Shown here one piece after another: positions 34,455 through 43,767 of a stretch of 45,421 nucleotides of DNA. This DNA comes from Ruminiclostridium sp. (GTDB lineage Bacteria; Bacillota; Clostridia; Oscillospirales; Ruminococcaceae), in assembly GCA_017465545.1 (NCBI GenBank), contig JAFTVY010000073.1, forward strand, positions 1 to 45,421. The letters are read 5' to 3'. The position numbers were made by a program, and so were the translations under genes. Each line of letters opens with the position of its first letter. Position 1 is the stretch's first letter. The notes beneath the pieces were generated by a model. It did not search any database. It was given only the letters and a program-made list of their open reading frames with translations, and was not told where the DNA came from.

Positions 34455-36020
34455 ATGTTAGAGATTATATCCATAGTGATTTTCTATATCGTTCTCATAG
34501 CAATATGTGTGATAAATTTCAGACACTATATGCATATGTTCCAGCTTAATTCCTATCATGCCAACGAGCAGTTAAAGTGGATGGGAATAAATATCGGAAG
34601 CGTTATTATCCGTCATATATTTACTATCGCCTCGATAGTGACGCTTCTTATCTGCAATGATGTAAAGGCGTCTACGCTTTTTATAGTGGCAGGCTTTATC
34701 TGCTTTAACGGTGTTTTTGTAAAAGCAAAGAAGGCGAAGAAAAAGCTGGTATTTACTCCCCGTGTTATCCGTATGTGTGTTACCTGGGGTATAATCTTTA
34801 CCGCAGTTATGGTGCTTGTACCGCTCCTTATGGGCTTTACACCCCTTTCAATGATAATCCTCTGCCTTATGCAGATAGTAAACCTCTTCGGCACTATCAT
34901 CGCAAACGTTATCAATAAGCCGATAGAAGCAGGCGTAAACCGCCACTATATAAACGATGCAAAGAGAATTATAAAGGAGCTTCCCGACCTTACGGTAGTA
35001 GGTCTTACAGGTAGCTACGGCAAGACAAGTACAAAGTTCTATCTCGAAAAGCTTCTTTCTGCAAAATACCGTGTTCTTATGACTCCTGAAAGCTATAATA
35101 CCACAATGGGCGTTGTAAAGGTGGTAAGAGGCAGTCTTAATGCAACTCACGAAATATTCCTCTGCGAAATGGGAGCAAAGGGCGTGGGTGAGATAAAGGA
35201 GATCTGCGACATCGTACACCCGAAGCACGGCATAATCACCTCTATAGGCCCTGCACATCTTGAAATGTTCAAGTCTATGGAAAATATCGTAAAGACCAAA
35301 TTCGAGCTTGCGGACAGCCTGCCCGAGGATGGTATGATAGTGCTGAACTACGATAACGATTATATCAGAAACAATCCCTGCAGTAAGATAAAGGTTACCT
35401 ACGGACTTAAAGGCGACGCTGATTATACTGCAGAAGTCCTCTCCGTCAGCGAAAAGGGAACACAGTTTATAGTCCGCCACGGTGACGAAAGCAGAGAATT
35501 CACTACAAAGCTTATCGGTGAAAACAACGTACAGAATATCGTCGGCGCAATCGCTATATCACACAGCCTCGGCGTATCCTTCGACGAGCTTGCACTTCCC
35601 GTAAAAAGACTCGAATGCGTACCCCACAGATTACAGATAATAAAGGGAGCAAATTCCGTTATTATAGACGATGCCTTCAATTCAAACCCCAATGGAGCAA
35701 AAGCGGCGCTTGATACTCTTGCGGTATTTGACGGCTATAAGGTTTTAGTATCACCCGGTATGGTTGAGCTTGGCGAAAAGGAATATGAGCTTAACGAAAA
35801 ATTTGGTATGCAGGCGGCAGAAGTATGCGACTTCTGTATAGCGGTAGGCGAGCGTCAGGCAGTACCGATAAAGGCAGGACTTTTAAAGGCGGGCTATCCC
35901 GAAGACAAGATATACGTTGCAAAGGATTTAAAGGACGCTCTTGCAAAGGCAGACAATCTTAAAACGGGCGGTAAAAAGAAGATAATCCTTCTTGAAAACG
36001 ACCTTCCCGATAACTACTGA
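34455..36020 (+). CDS. Membrane-anchored MurF-like Mur ligase
   Basis: The 521-residue protein has about four or five membrane segments in residues 1-155. A Mur ligase ATPase domain follows, with P-loop GLTGSYGKTST (183-193), YNTTMGVVKVV, FLCEMGAKGVGEI and IGPAHLEMFKS, then the C-terminal Mur domain (HRLQII, DDAFNSNP). These motifs fit MurF, which adds D-Ala-D-Ala to the UDP-MurNAc peptide. The usual N-terminal UDP-binding domain of MurF is not seen; membrane helices occupy its place. Ddl, which makes D-Ala-D-Ala, is the next gene 29 bp away, so a wall-precursor role is likely; the exact acceptor may differ from MurF. Confidence 0.8.
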   Translation: MLEIISIVIFYIVLIAICVINFRHYMHMFQLNSYHANEQLKWMGINIGSVIIRHIFTIASIVTLLICNDVKASTLFIVAGFICFNGVFVKAKKAKKKLVFTPRVIRMCVTWGIIFTAVMVLVPLLMGFTPLSMIILCLMQIVNLFGTIIANVINKPIEAGVNRHYINDAKRIIKELPDLTVVGLTGSYGKTSTKFYLEKLLSAKYRVLMTPESYNTTMGVVKVVRGSLNATHEIFLCEMGAKGVGEIKEICDIVHPKHGIITSIGPAHLEMFKSMENIVKTKFELADSLPEDGMIVLNYDNDYIRNNPCSKIKVTYGLKGDADYTAEVLSVSEKGTQFIVRHGDESREFTTKLIGENNVQNIVGAIAISHSLGVSFDELALPVKRLECVPHRLQIIKGANSVIIDDAFNSNPNGAKAALDTLAVFDGYKVLVSPGMVELGEKEYELNEKFGMQAAEVCDFCIAVGERQAVPIKAGLLKAGYPEDKIYVAKDLKDALAKADNLKTGGKKKIILLENDLPDNY

Positions 36021-36049
36021 TAAAGATATAAAGAAAGGAACAAGACACT

Positions 36050-37243
36050 ATGAAGATAAAGGTAGGCGTATTCTTCGGCGGAAAGAGTGTAGAACACGAG
36101 GTATCAATAATTTCCGCTATTCAGGCTATAAATTCAATCGATAAGAAAAAGTATGAGGTTATCCCGATATACATCACCAAAAACAGCGAGATGTATATAG
36201 GTGAAAAGATAGGCAATATCGCATCCTATAAGAGCATACCCGCATTACTTAAGGAAAGCACAAGAGTTATACTTATAAACGATGGCAACAAGGTAGTGTT
36301 ATCCCGTTATCCCGCAAAGAAATTCGGCAACAATACCCTTGATTATATCGACGTTGCCTTCCCGATAGTACACGGCACAAACGTAGAGGACGGCGCACTT
36401 CAGGGCTATTTACAGACTTTAGGTCTGCCTTACGTAGGCTGTGACGTTTTATCCTCTGCAGTCGGTATGGATAAGTACGTTATGAAGACTGTTTTCAAGG
36501 ATAACGATATCCCCGTGCTTGACTGTATGGTAGCGCATATCAGCGACTACGCAAAGGACGAAGAGGGAGTAAAGGCAAAAATCAAGGAAAAGATAGGCTT
36601 CCCCCTTATCGTAAAGCCTGTTAACTTAGGCTCCAGCGTCGGTATCGAGCTTGCAAAAAACGAGGAAGAATTAGACGAGGCTTTGGATAACGCCTTCACC
36701 TACGCTTCAAGACTTCTTATAGAGCACGCTATCACAGAGCTTAAGGAAATAAACTGCTCCGTATGTGGTGACTATGCTACCGCAAAAGCCTCCGAATGCG
36801 AAGAGCCTGTAAACAGCGACGATATACTCTCCTTTGAGGATAAGTACATTTCAGGTGACAAGGGCGGCAAATCCTCAGGTATGGCAACTCTTAAAAGAAA
36901 GATTCCTGCCGACATTGACGAGGAAACAAGAGAGAAGATAAGAACACTTGCGGTAAAGGCGTTCAAGTGTCTTGGCTGTAGCGGTGTTTCCCGTATCGAC
37001 TTTATGATTGATAAGTCAAACGGAAATATCTATCTCAACGAAATAAATACCATCCCCGGAAGTCTTTCCTTCTATCTCTGGGAGCCGGTGGGAGTAAAGT
37101 ATTCCGAGCTTTTAGACGAGATGATTTCTCTGGCACTAAAGAGAGAAAGAGAAATAAAGGCGCTTACCTTCAGCTTTGAAAGTAATATCTTAGACGGCTT
37201 TACAGGTGGTAAGCTTGGCGGTGCAAAGGGTAGCAAGCTTTAA
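36050..37243 (+). CDS. ddl: D-alanine--D-alanine ligase
   Basis: The 397-residue ATP-grasp enzyme has the Ddl start GVFFGGKSVEHEVSIIS, the catalytic-loop region FPIVHGTNVEDGALQG, the ATP-binding PLIVKPVNLGSSVGI and the metal-binding end YLNEINTIPGSLSFYLWE. It is slightly longer than the usual 310-370 residues, as in many clostridial Ddl proteins. It joins two D-Ala for peptidoglycan. Whether it could also make D-Ala-D-Lac or D-Ala-D-Ser is not decided here; no vanH, vanX or vanT neighbours are present. It lies 2 bp before the pseudouridine synthase gene. Confidence 0.95.
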   Translation: MKIKVGVFFGGKSVEHEVSIISAIQAINSIDKKKYEVIPIYITKNSEMYIGEKIGNIASYKSIPALLKESTRVILINDGNKVVLSRYPAKKFGNNTLDYIDVAFPIVHGTNVEDGALQGYLQTLGLPYVGCDVLSSAVGMDKYVMKTVFKDNDIPVLDCMVAHISDYAKDEEGVKAKIKEKIGFPLIVKPVNLGSSVGIELAKNEEELDEALDNAFTYASRLLIEHAITELKEINCSVCGDYATAKASECEEPVNSDDILSFEDKYISGDKGGKSSGMATLKRKIPADIDEETREKIRTLAVKAFKCLGCSGVSRIDFMIDKSNGNIYLNEINTIPGSLSFYLWEPVGVKYSELLDEMISLALKREREIKALTFSFESNILDGFTGGKLGGAKGSKL

Positions 37244-37245
37244 TA

Positions 37246-38214
37246 ATGAGAGAAATAAAGATTTCAAAAAACGACAGCGGTCAGAGACTTGACCGCTTTC
37301 TTATCAAGTGCTTTCCTGCTCTTACTATGGGAAATATCTGCAAGCTGGCAAGAAAGAACTGCATAAAGCTGAACGGTAAGAAATGCGATACAAAAATCCA
37401 TCTTGCCGAAAACGATATTATAAAGCTCTTTATAAAGGACGAACTTTTAGAGCCAAAGCAGGTGGACGAGGACTTTACCTCTGTTTCAGACGAGCTTGAT
37501 ATAGTTTATGAGGATGAGAATATCCTGCTTATAAATAAGCCGCAGGGTATGGTAGTCCACGAGGATGAAACAAACGATACCGATACCCTTATAAACAGAA
37601 TTAAAAGCTATCTGTATAATAAGGGCGAGTATATTCCCGAAAAGGAAAATACCTTCGTCCCCGCTTTATGTAACCGCATAGACCGTAATACCTGCGGTAT
37701 AGTGATAGCGGCAAAGAATGCCGAGGCACTCCGCATTATGAGTCAGAAAATACGGGACAGAGAGCTTAAAAAACTGTATCTTTGTATAGCTGTAGGCAGG
37801 GTAGAGCCAAAGGCGGCAACTCTTACAGCTTATCTCAAAAAGGATAGTAAGACCAACACCGTAAAAATTTCCGATAAGAAAACACGGGATAATCTTACTA
37901 TAAAGACAAAATACAAGGTGCTGGATTACGATGGAGCTAATTCGCTTTTAGAGGTGGATTTACTTACCGGCAGAACCCATCAGATAAGAGCGCATTTAGC
38001 CTATATCGGGCATCCGCTTTTAGGTGACGGAAAATACGGCAGTAATAAAATCAATAAACAGTACGGCTTTAAATATCAGGCACTCTGCAGTTATAAGCTG
38101 ATATTCAGCTTTAAAACGGATGCTGGCATACTTTCCTATCTTGATAAAAAGGAATTTACCGCACCAAAGCCACAGTTTGCAAAGGATTTCGGAAAGAATA
38201 AAGGTGTAAAATGA
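37246..38214 (+). CDS. RluA-family pseudouridine synthase
   Basis: The 322-residue protein has an S4 RNA-binding domain (about 1-62, GQRLDRFLIKCFP) and the RluA catalytic domain with Asp146 in NRIDRNTCGI and the RTHQIRAHLAYIGHPLLGD motif. It converts a uridine of rRNA, or possibly tRNA, to pseudouridine; RluC/RluD-type 23S rRNA is the most likely target but not proven. The ATG lies 2 bp after the ddl stop and the TGA overlaps the nitroreductase ATG (ATGA). Confidence 0.9.
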   Translation: MREIKISKNDSGQRLDRFLIKCFPALTMGNICKLARKNCIKLNGKKCDTKIHLAENDIIKLFIKDELLEPKQVDEDFTSVSDELDIVYEDENILLINKPQGMVVHEDETNDTDTLINRIKSYLYNKGEYIPEKENTFVPALCNRIDRNTCGIVIAAKNAEALRIMSQKIRDRELKKLYLCIAVGRVEPKAATLTAYLKKDSKTNTVKISDKKTRDNLTIKTKYKVLDYDGANSLLEVDLLTGRTHQIRAHLAYIGHPLLGDGKYGSNKINKQYGFKYQALCSYKLIFSFKTDAGILSYLDKKEFTAPKPQFAKDFGKNKGVK

Positions 38215-38744
38215 GTATAATTGATACGATAAGCAACCGACACAGCTACAGAGGAAAATACAAATCCACCCCTGTGCCAAGAGAAGACCTTATCACTATA
38301 ATGAAGGCTGGACTCGATGCCCCTTCAGGCTGTAACAAGCAGACTACAAGCCTTATCGCAGTTGACGATAAGGAGGTAATGAAGAAGCTGCACAGCGTTA
38401 TCGTTCCACCGGTAGGGGAGACCGCTCCTGCAATGATATGCGTTCTGACAAGACGGATAAACGCCTATAGAGATAAATGCTATGCGGTGCAGGATTATTC
38501 AGCGGCAATAGAAAATATGCTGCTTGCAATAACGGAGCTTGGTTATCAGAGCTGCTGGTACGAAGGTCATATCACCGACGAGGACAGAATAGGCTATAAA
38601 ATGGCACAGATTCTTGGCGTTCCCGACGAATACGAGCTTATCTGCTTTTTACCCGTAGGCGTTGCCGAAAGCGAGCCCGTACCACCGAAAAAGCTTGATT
38701 TTTCGGACAGAGCGTGGTTTAATTTCTTTGGCAAAACAGAATAA
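38211..38744 (+). CDS. Nitroreductase-family flavoprotein
   Basis: The 177-residue protein matches small FMN nitroreductases: the start IIDTISNRHSYRGKY with the FMN-phosphate-binding Arg/Ser, APSGCNKQ, the central helix AIENMLLAITELGYQSCWYE and the C-terminal strand LICFLPVGV. Family members reduce nitro compounds, quinones or enones with NAD(P)H; the substrate is unknown. It is the last gene of the hydrolase-murF-ddl-rluA operon and is followed by a terminator. Confidence 0.85.
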   Translation: MSIIDTISNRHSYRGKYKSTPVPREDLITIMKAGLDAPSGCNKQTTSLIAVDDKEVMKKLHSVIVPPVGETAPAMICVLTRRINAYRDKCYAVQDYSAAIENMLLAITELGYQSCWYEGHITDEDRIGYKMAQILGVPDEYELICFLPVGVAESEPVPPKKLDFSDRAWFNFFGKTE

Positions 38745-38751
38745 ATCAAAG

Positions 38752-38775
38752 CCGTTCTCTGAAAGTGGAGAACGG
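38752..38775 (+). terminator. Terminator after the nitroreductase gene
   Basis: CCGTTCTC pairs with GAGAACGG across an 8-nt loop and is followed by TTTAAAT. The acetyltransferase gene begins 22 bp later, so some read-through is possible. Confidence 0.6.
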
Positions 38776-38797
38776 TTTAAATATAGCGAGGTACAAT

Positions 38798-39424
38798 ATG
38801 ACGGAATATGAAAAATTACATAACTGTATGATTTATGATGCCCTTGATGAAGAAATAGGAGCAGAGCAGAAAAGAAGTCACCAACTTTGCGAAAGGTATA
38901 ATTCTCTCGGTGTTGAAGATGATAAGCAAAAGCAGGAGATATTAAAGGAGCTTTTCATAGATGATGATTTCGGCGATTTTCGTATAATGGAAAAGCCGAT
39001 GTTTATAGATAACGGAAAGGAAATCACCATCGGCAGAAATTTCTATTCAAATATAGATTTCTCCTATATAGGCGGCGCACCTGTAAAAATAGGTGATAAC
39101 GTCTTTATCGGTCCTCATTGTACGCTTGCAACGGGAATACATTCTCTTATAGCAAGCGAAAGAAGACTGTCAAAGGATGAAAAAGGTAACTTTCACGACT
39201 ATGAATACGGAAAACCTATCACAATCGGCAATGACGTGTGGATAGCCTCATCCGTTACTATCTGTGCAGGAGTTACCATCGGTGACAGCTCCGTTATAGG
39301 TGCTGGCAGTGTTGTGACAAGGGATATTCCGTCAGGAGTGATAGCCTTCGGAAATCCTTGTACCGTTCAGCGAAAAATCACCGAAGAGGACAGCATGTAT
39401 CTTAAATTTAAAAAGAATAAATAA
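38798..39424 (+). CDS. Hexapeptide-repeat O-acetyltransferase (maltose/galactoside type)
   Basis: The ATG at 38798 with GAGG upstream is preferred over an in-frame GTG at 38765, which lies inside the terminator stem. The 208-residue product has the helical Mac domain (about 1-60) and left-handed beta-helix repeats (IGDNVFIGPH, IGNDVWIASSV, IGDSSVIGAGSVV), with the catalytic-type His in TGIHSL. It resembles LacA/Maa enzymes, which transfer acetyl from acetyl-CoA to sugars. The target sugar is unknown. Confidence 0.9.
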   Translation: MTEYEKLHNCMIYDALDEEIGAEQKRSHQLCERYNSLGVEDDKQKQEILKELFIDDDFGDFRIMEKPMFIDNGKEITIGRNFYSNIDFSYIGGAPVKIGDNVFIGPHCTLATGIHSLIASERRLSKDEKGNFHDYEYGKPITIGNDVWIASSVTICAGVTIGDSSVIGAGSVVTRDIPSGVIAFGNPCTVQRKITEEDSMYLKFKKNK

Positions 39425-39429
39425 AATAG

Positions 39430-39460
39430 CTCCCTTTGAAGGTCGAACTTTCAAAGGGAG
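39430..39460. terminator. Bidirectional terminator between convergent genes
   Basis: An 11-bp perfect stem (CTCCCTTTGAA with TTCAAAGGGAG, extended by GT/AC inside) is followed by TTTGCTTATTTT on the plus strand and precedes the end of the minus-strand ABC gene. Confidence 0.85.
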
Positions 39461-39475
39461 TTTGCTTATTTTAAA

Positions 39476-41260
39476 TTATTTCTGCGCCATATAAAGATTA
39501 TAATAATCTCCCTTTTTGGCAAGCAGCTCTTCGTGAGTACCAGCCTCTGTGATACCCTTATTATTGATAAACATTATCTTGTCGCAGTTTCTGATGGTTG
39601 ATAATCTGTGAGCGATAATAAAGCTTGTTCTGCCCTTTAACAGCTCGTTAAGACCTGTCTGAAGCTCCTTTTCCGTCTTGGCGTCAATGGATGAGGTCGC
39701 CTCGTCAAGAATCAGGATCTTAGGATCGGAGATAAGCGTTCTTGCAAAGGAAACCAGCTGTCGCTGACCGCCTGAAAGCTGTGAGCCACCCTCAGACATT
39801 TCTGTCTGATAGCCGTTTTCAAGTCCTTCTATAAAGTTGTGGGCGCATACTGTCTGCGAAGCCTTTATAATCTCTTCTTCAGTAGCGTCAAGCTTACCGT
39901 AGCGGATGTTATTTTCGATAGTGCCTGAGAATATAAAGCTGTCCTGAAGCATTATACCCATCTGCTCACGAAGGGAGTGCAGGGTTACCTTGCTGATATC
40001 GTGACCGTCAATATATACCGCACCATCATTAATATTATAGAATCTTGAAATCAGATTTATAATAGTCGTCTTACCTGCACCGGTAGGACCTACAAGAGCA
40101 ACGCTCTCGCCCGGGTTTACCGTAAAGCTTACGTTCTCTAAGATATTCTTGCCTTCTTCATAAGCGAAGGTTACGTTTTTGAATTCCACCTTACCCGTAA
40201 TTTCAGGAAGCTCGTAGGCGTCCTCTGCGTTCTTTACAGGAACAGGCTCGTCCATAGTTTCAAAAATTCTTTCAAGATAAGCGATTGTATTTATAAAGTT
40301 GTTATAAAGGTTTGCAATATTGATGATAGGCTGCCAGAAGCGGGAGGAGTAGTTGCTCATAGCAAGGATACTACCCAGCGATACCGCAGGGAAGCCTATT
40401 ACAAGCAGTCCTACAAAGTAAATTGCGGAATCGATAGTAGCTCTTATATTATCGACAGAGAAGGGAATAAAGTGGGTTATCGTTACCGCCTTCATCCATA
40501 CCTTGCGGTAAGCTGTGGAAAGTCTGCGGAAGATACCGAGATTCTCGTTTTCTCTTGCAAAGCTCTGGGTTACTCTGATACAGTTTATACTTTCTGCAAG
40601 ATAAGCCGTCTGGTTTGAGTTCTTGTTTGATACCTGCTGCCAGGCTCTTCTCTGCTTGTTCTTTAATATTACCATAACAAGAATGAACACGGGTATACCT
40701 GCGAAGATTACAAGTGACAGCCTTACGTCCACCATAAACATGAATATTGCTATGAACATAAGGTTGAAGATTTCAAGTACAAAGTTTATAATGCCGTTTG
40801 TCAGCATATCCGAAACGTTGTTTACGTAGTTTACTACTCTTACAAGTATCTTGCCCTGAGGTCTGTCGTCATAATACTGGAAGGGAAGCTCCTGCAGATG
40901 CCTGAACAGATCCTTTCTGATATCGTAGATTATCATCTGACCTGCCTTTGTCATTATTCTCTGACGGATATTGCCGAGAATAACGCTGACAATGATAGTC
41001 AGTAAAAACAGTCCTGATAATAAAACTATGTAGGGTACAGCCTTTTCATCGCCGTTCATACCCATAGGTATAGCGGTATCTACTACCTCCTTTGTGATAA
41101 GGGGAGCGAATAAGGCTACCACAGCGGAAACAGCCGATAATATAAAGGCAGTTATCATCTTCCATTTATAACGCTTTACGTATACGAGCGCACGCTTGAA
41201 GTGGGCGAAATTAAATGGGGTTTCAAGGGTTTCGTCAATATCGAATTTATTTCTTGCCAT
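39476..41260 (-). CDS. ABC exporter half, catalytically complete NBD
   Basis: The 594-residue protein has an ABC type 1 membrane domain (about six helices, residues 35-320) and a nucleotide-binding domain. The NBD shows Walker A GPTGAGKTT, signature QLSGGQRQ, Walker B ILILDEATSS with the catalytic Glu, and switch His in IIAHRLSTI. It starts directly after the stop of its partner, with the ribosome binding site GGAGGCGG inside the partner's last codons. The pair should form a heterodimeric exporter of drugs, lipids or peptides; the substrate is unknown. Confidence 0.92.
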   Translation of the reverse strand: MARNKFDIDETLETPFNFAHFKRALVYVKRYKWKMITAFILSAVSAVVALFAPLITKEVVDTAIPMGMNGDEKAVPYIVLLSGLFLLTIIVSVILGNIRQRIMTKAGQMIIYDIRKDLFRHLQELPFQYYDDRPQGKILVRVVNYVNNVSDMLTNGIINFVLEIFNLMFIAIFMFMVDVRLSLVIFAGIPVFILVMVILKNKQRRAWQQVSNKNSNQTAYLAESINCIRVTQSFARENENLGIFRRLSTAYRKVWMKAVTITHFIPFSVDNIRATIDSAIYFVGLLVIGFPAVSLGSILAMSNYSSRFWQPIINIANLYNNFINTIAYLERIFETMDEPVPVKNAEDAYELPEITGKVEFKNVTFAYEEGKNILENVSFTVNPGESVALVGPTGAGKTTIINLISRFYNINDGAVYIDGHDISKVTLHSLREQMGIMLQDSFIFSGTIENNIRYGKLDATEEEIIKASQTVCAHNFIEGLENGYQTEMSEGGSQLSGGQRQLVSFARTLISDPKILILDEATSSIDAKTEKELQTGLNELLKGRTSFIIAHRLSTIRNCDKIMFINNKGITEAGTHEELLAKKGDYYNLYMAQK

Positions 41261-43015
41261 TTATACCGCCTCCTCTTCTATACCGTTCTGAAGAGTATAT
41301 ATCTCGTGATAATAACCCTTTAATGCCATAAGCTCTTCGTGGGTACCGCATTCCTTGATTCTGCCGTCCTCTAAAATAACGATTCTGTCAGCGTGACGGG
41401 CAGAGGAGGTACGCTGTGCTATAATAAGCTTTGTACAAGGATAGCCGAGCTTTGTCAGGTTTTCCTGAATCTCAATTTCCGTTTCCATATCAACAGCGGA
41501 GGTGGTATCGTCTAAAATCAGTATCGGAGGCTTTATCGCCATTGCACGGGCAAGAGCAATTCTCTGCTTCTGTCCGCCTGAAAGACCTACGCCACGTTCG
41601 CCAATGATAGTATCGTACTGCTCAGGCATCTTTTCGATAAAGTGAGCGGAAGCAAGATGAGCAAACCTCTGAACCTCTTCAAAGGGCAGGTCGGAGTCAC
41701 CGTAGGCAATATTGCCATCAACAGTATCCGAGAAGAGCAGTACCTCCTGAGTGGTCATACCGATATTTGAACGAAGAATATCAGGCTCATAATCCTTTAC
41801 GTTCTTGCCGTCAACGTATACCGCACCATCGGTAACGTCATAGAATCTTGCAATAAGGTTCATAAGCGTAGTCTTGCCCGAGCCCGTCGCACCCATAATG
41901 ACAACAGTCTCGCCGTCCTTTATATCAAGGTTTATATCCTTAAGAACCGTAGCTTCTCCGAACTTCAGCGAAACGTTCTCAAAACGGATGTCTCCCTTTA
42001 TTCTCGGTCTTTCCTCGCAGTTATGCTCGTTTACTATATCAGGCTTTGTATAGTATATTTCGATTATCTTGGAAACGCTGGCAAAGAATCTCTGCATATC
42101 GTTTATAAGCATACCGATGTTTCTCATTGTGTTGGAGATTGTCCACAGCAGACCTGAGAAGACCGTATATTCGGATAAGGTGATTCTGCCGTTTATTACA
42201 AAGATACCGCCTGCCAGCATCTGTACTACCCATAAGCCCTGAGCCAGAGTTTCAATATAGGGCTGGAAGGTGAGCCATACCATAGCCGCCTGCTGGTTAT
42301 GCTCGCAATAATCCTTGTTGTACTTGTCAAAGTCCTCCATCTCGTAATCTTCTCTCGCAAAAGCCTTTACAACACGGTTAGCGGCAATGTTCTCCTGTGC
42401 CTTTGTGTTGAGCTTGGAGAGCTTTTCACGAAGTACCACGTATCTTTTTCTTACCCTCTTTGAGAACATTCTTGAAACTATGCAAAGAACAGGTGCAAGG
42501 GACAGAATGCATAAGGTCATCAGCCAGTCGATTATGAAGAAATATACAATAGTATAGATGAACAGCGCAAGGCTTTCTACTACCATCATAATTATCCATG
42601 CCAGCGAATGGCGGATAAGCTCCAGGTCACCGGTAAGTCTTGTTACAAGGTCGCCTCTCGTATGCTCGTCATAGAACTTCATATCCTGATTCTGCATACG
42701 GCGGAACAGCTCGTTTCTTACCTTCTGCAGTACACCCTGGGATACTATTTCGTAAAGCGTCTTTGCCACAAACTGCAAGCAGGTACGCACAAATACAAAA
42801 AGTATCATCGCTACGCACAGCGTAATCAGAAGCTCTCTCTGATTTTCAATATTTGAAAGAGCGTCGGGAGAGGTGATGAAGATAGATATTATTTTTTCGG
42901 TAATGATAGGGCCTGTAAGGAAAAATGACATATTCACAATTGACATAGTCAGCGCTACCGCATAAATAGGTCGGTAACCCTTTAAATTTTCCCACAGCCA
43001 TTTAAGCTGGAACAT
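41261..43015 (-). CDS. ABC exporter half, degenerate NBD
   Basis: The 584-residue protein has six predicted membrane helices and an NBD with Walker A GATGSGKTT and signature GLSGGQKQR. Walker B ends in Asp instead of Glu (ILILDDTTSA), and the switch His is Gln (IIAQRTSS). This fits the non-catalytic half of a heterodimeric exporter such as the TM287/288 or BmrCD type. It is first in a two-gene operon behind a consensus promoter and a 140-nt leader with a long-range stem. An AAGGAAAGGAAGG site precedes the ATG. Confidence 0.92.
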   Translation of the reverse strand: MFQLKWLWENLKGYRPIYAVALTMSIVNMSFFLTGPIITEKIISIFITSPDALSNIENQRELLITLCVAMILFVFVRTCLQFVAKTLYEIVSQGVLQKVRNELFRRMQNQDMKFYDEHTRGDLVTRLTGDLELIRHSLAWIIMMVVESLALFIYTIVYFFIIDWLMTLCILSLAPVLCIVSRMFSKRVRKRYVVLREKLSKLNTKAQENIAANRVVKAFAREDYEMEDFDKYNKDYCEHNQQAAMVWLTFQPYIETLAQGLWVVQMLAGGIFVINGRITLSEYTVFSGLLWTISNTMRNIGMLINDMQRFFASVSKIIEIYYTKPDIVNEHNCEERPRIKGDIRFENVSLKFGEATVLKDINLDIKDGETVVIMGATGSGKTTLMNLIARFYDVTDGAVYVDGKNVKDYEPDILRSNIGMTTQEVLLFSDTVDGNIAYGDSDLPFEEVQRFAHLASAHFIEKMPEQYDTIIGERGVGLSGGQKQRIALARAMAIKPPILILDDTTSAVDMETEIEIQENLTKLGYPCTKLIIAQRTSSARHADRIVILEDGRIKECGTHEELMALKGYYHEIYTLQNGIEEEAV

Positions 43016-43061
43016 TTTTATCCTTCCTTTCCTTGACTTGTTGCCTTTGCTGTCGCTTTTT

Positions 43062-43150
43062 AAAGAAATCGTTTTCTTATTTATTGTACAAAAAAGAGAA
43101 TAAATTGTAAAAATCTATCCTTTTCCGTCCTTTTCTGTACCGATTTCTTT
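43062..43150 (-). promoter_or_regulatory. Leader with long-range stem before the ABC exporter
   Basis: AAAGAAATCG (43062-43071) is the exact complement of CGATTTCTTT (43141-43150). Both lie in the untranslated leader, the 5' arm within a few bases of the predicted transcript start. The enclosed 69 bases are AT-rich and hold several short pairings. It may be a regulatory leader for the exporter. Confidence 0.5.
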
Positions 43151-43162
43151 ATTTGACAAGCT

Positions 43163-43191
43163 ATTTTATCATATGTAAAACCAACTGTCAA
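43163..43191 (-). promoter_or_regulatory. Sigma-A promoter of the ABC exporter operon
   Basis: The minus strand has TTGACA (43186-43191), 17 bp and TAAAAT (43163-43168). Confidence 0.8.
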
Positions 43192-43401
43192 TAGGCTTTT
43201 ATGATTTATTCCGATTTATAAAAAAATCGTAAAATTTAACTTTTTTTGCTCTACCCCGTAAACAATTTTTGTGCAAAAATATACCTGTCGCAAGCTTTTC
43301 CTCTGCATCGGAAGGGAATGCATCCTTATCCGTCGATTTTAATAAAAATATAGCTTGCTATTTATGCAAAATCACGATTTGAAAATTTTTTTAAAATCCG
43401 T

Positions 43402-43610
43402 CTAACAAAACCATTCCCAATTACGTTGTATATTGCGAAGAGCAATCTTCACAGCATCCCGAAAGCGGTCAACCCTTCTTTTTCCTGATAACTTTCCTCT
43501 GATATTTTTCTGCACGGAGCGTTTTCAGAACCTTGTAATAATTCTCTGTAATATTCGTCAGACCAGACCTTCAGAATCAGTATTTCACCTCTTCGGGCAG
43601 AAAAAAAGAC
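43402..43610 (-). pseudogene. Possible decayed coding remnant in an intergenic stretch
   Basis: Between 43192 and 43658 no intact gene is seen. On the minus strand separate frames give WSDEYYRELLQ and RVDRFRDAVKIALRN ending at a TAG (43402-43404), which look protein-like but are out of frame with each other. A 102-codon plus-strand reading frame over the same bases has odd composition and no ribosome binding site. The rest of the stretch is AT-rich with no clear element. Confidence 0.25.
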
Positions 43611-43658
43611 CGCTTTTGTGGGTGCAAAATTACAAGCAGATGAAAAGAAAGCCTTCTA

Positions 43659-43687
43659 TTGACTTGCCACAGACAAAGGTGTACAAT
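43659..43687 (+). promoter_or_regulatory. Sigma-A promoter of the zinc-ribbon membrane protein gene
   Basis: TTGACT (43659-43664), 17 bp, TACAAT (43682-43687), giving a leader of about 135 nt. Confidence 0.65.
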
Positions 43688-43767
43688 ATAAGCGAAAGCT
43701 GTAACCCTGATTTATATCACGAATATCATAAAAACGAATAAATACGTGAAAAAATTAAAGGTTTATG

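Noticed and set aside
34455-37243. Vancomycin resistance (van) cluster
   Set aside because: Only ddl and a MurF-like gene are present; no vanH, vanX, vanT or VanRS-type regulators are seen.
43433-43741. Plus-strand open frame of 102 codons
   Set aside because: No ribosome binding site, unusual composition, and a good promoter (43659-43687) for the next gene lies inside it.
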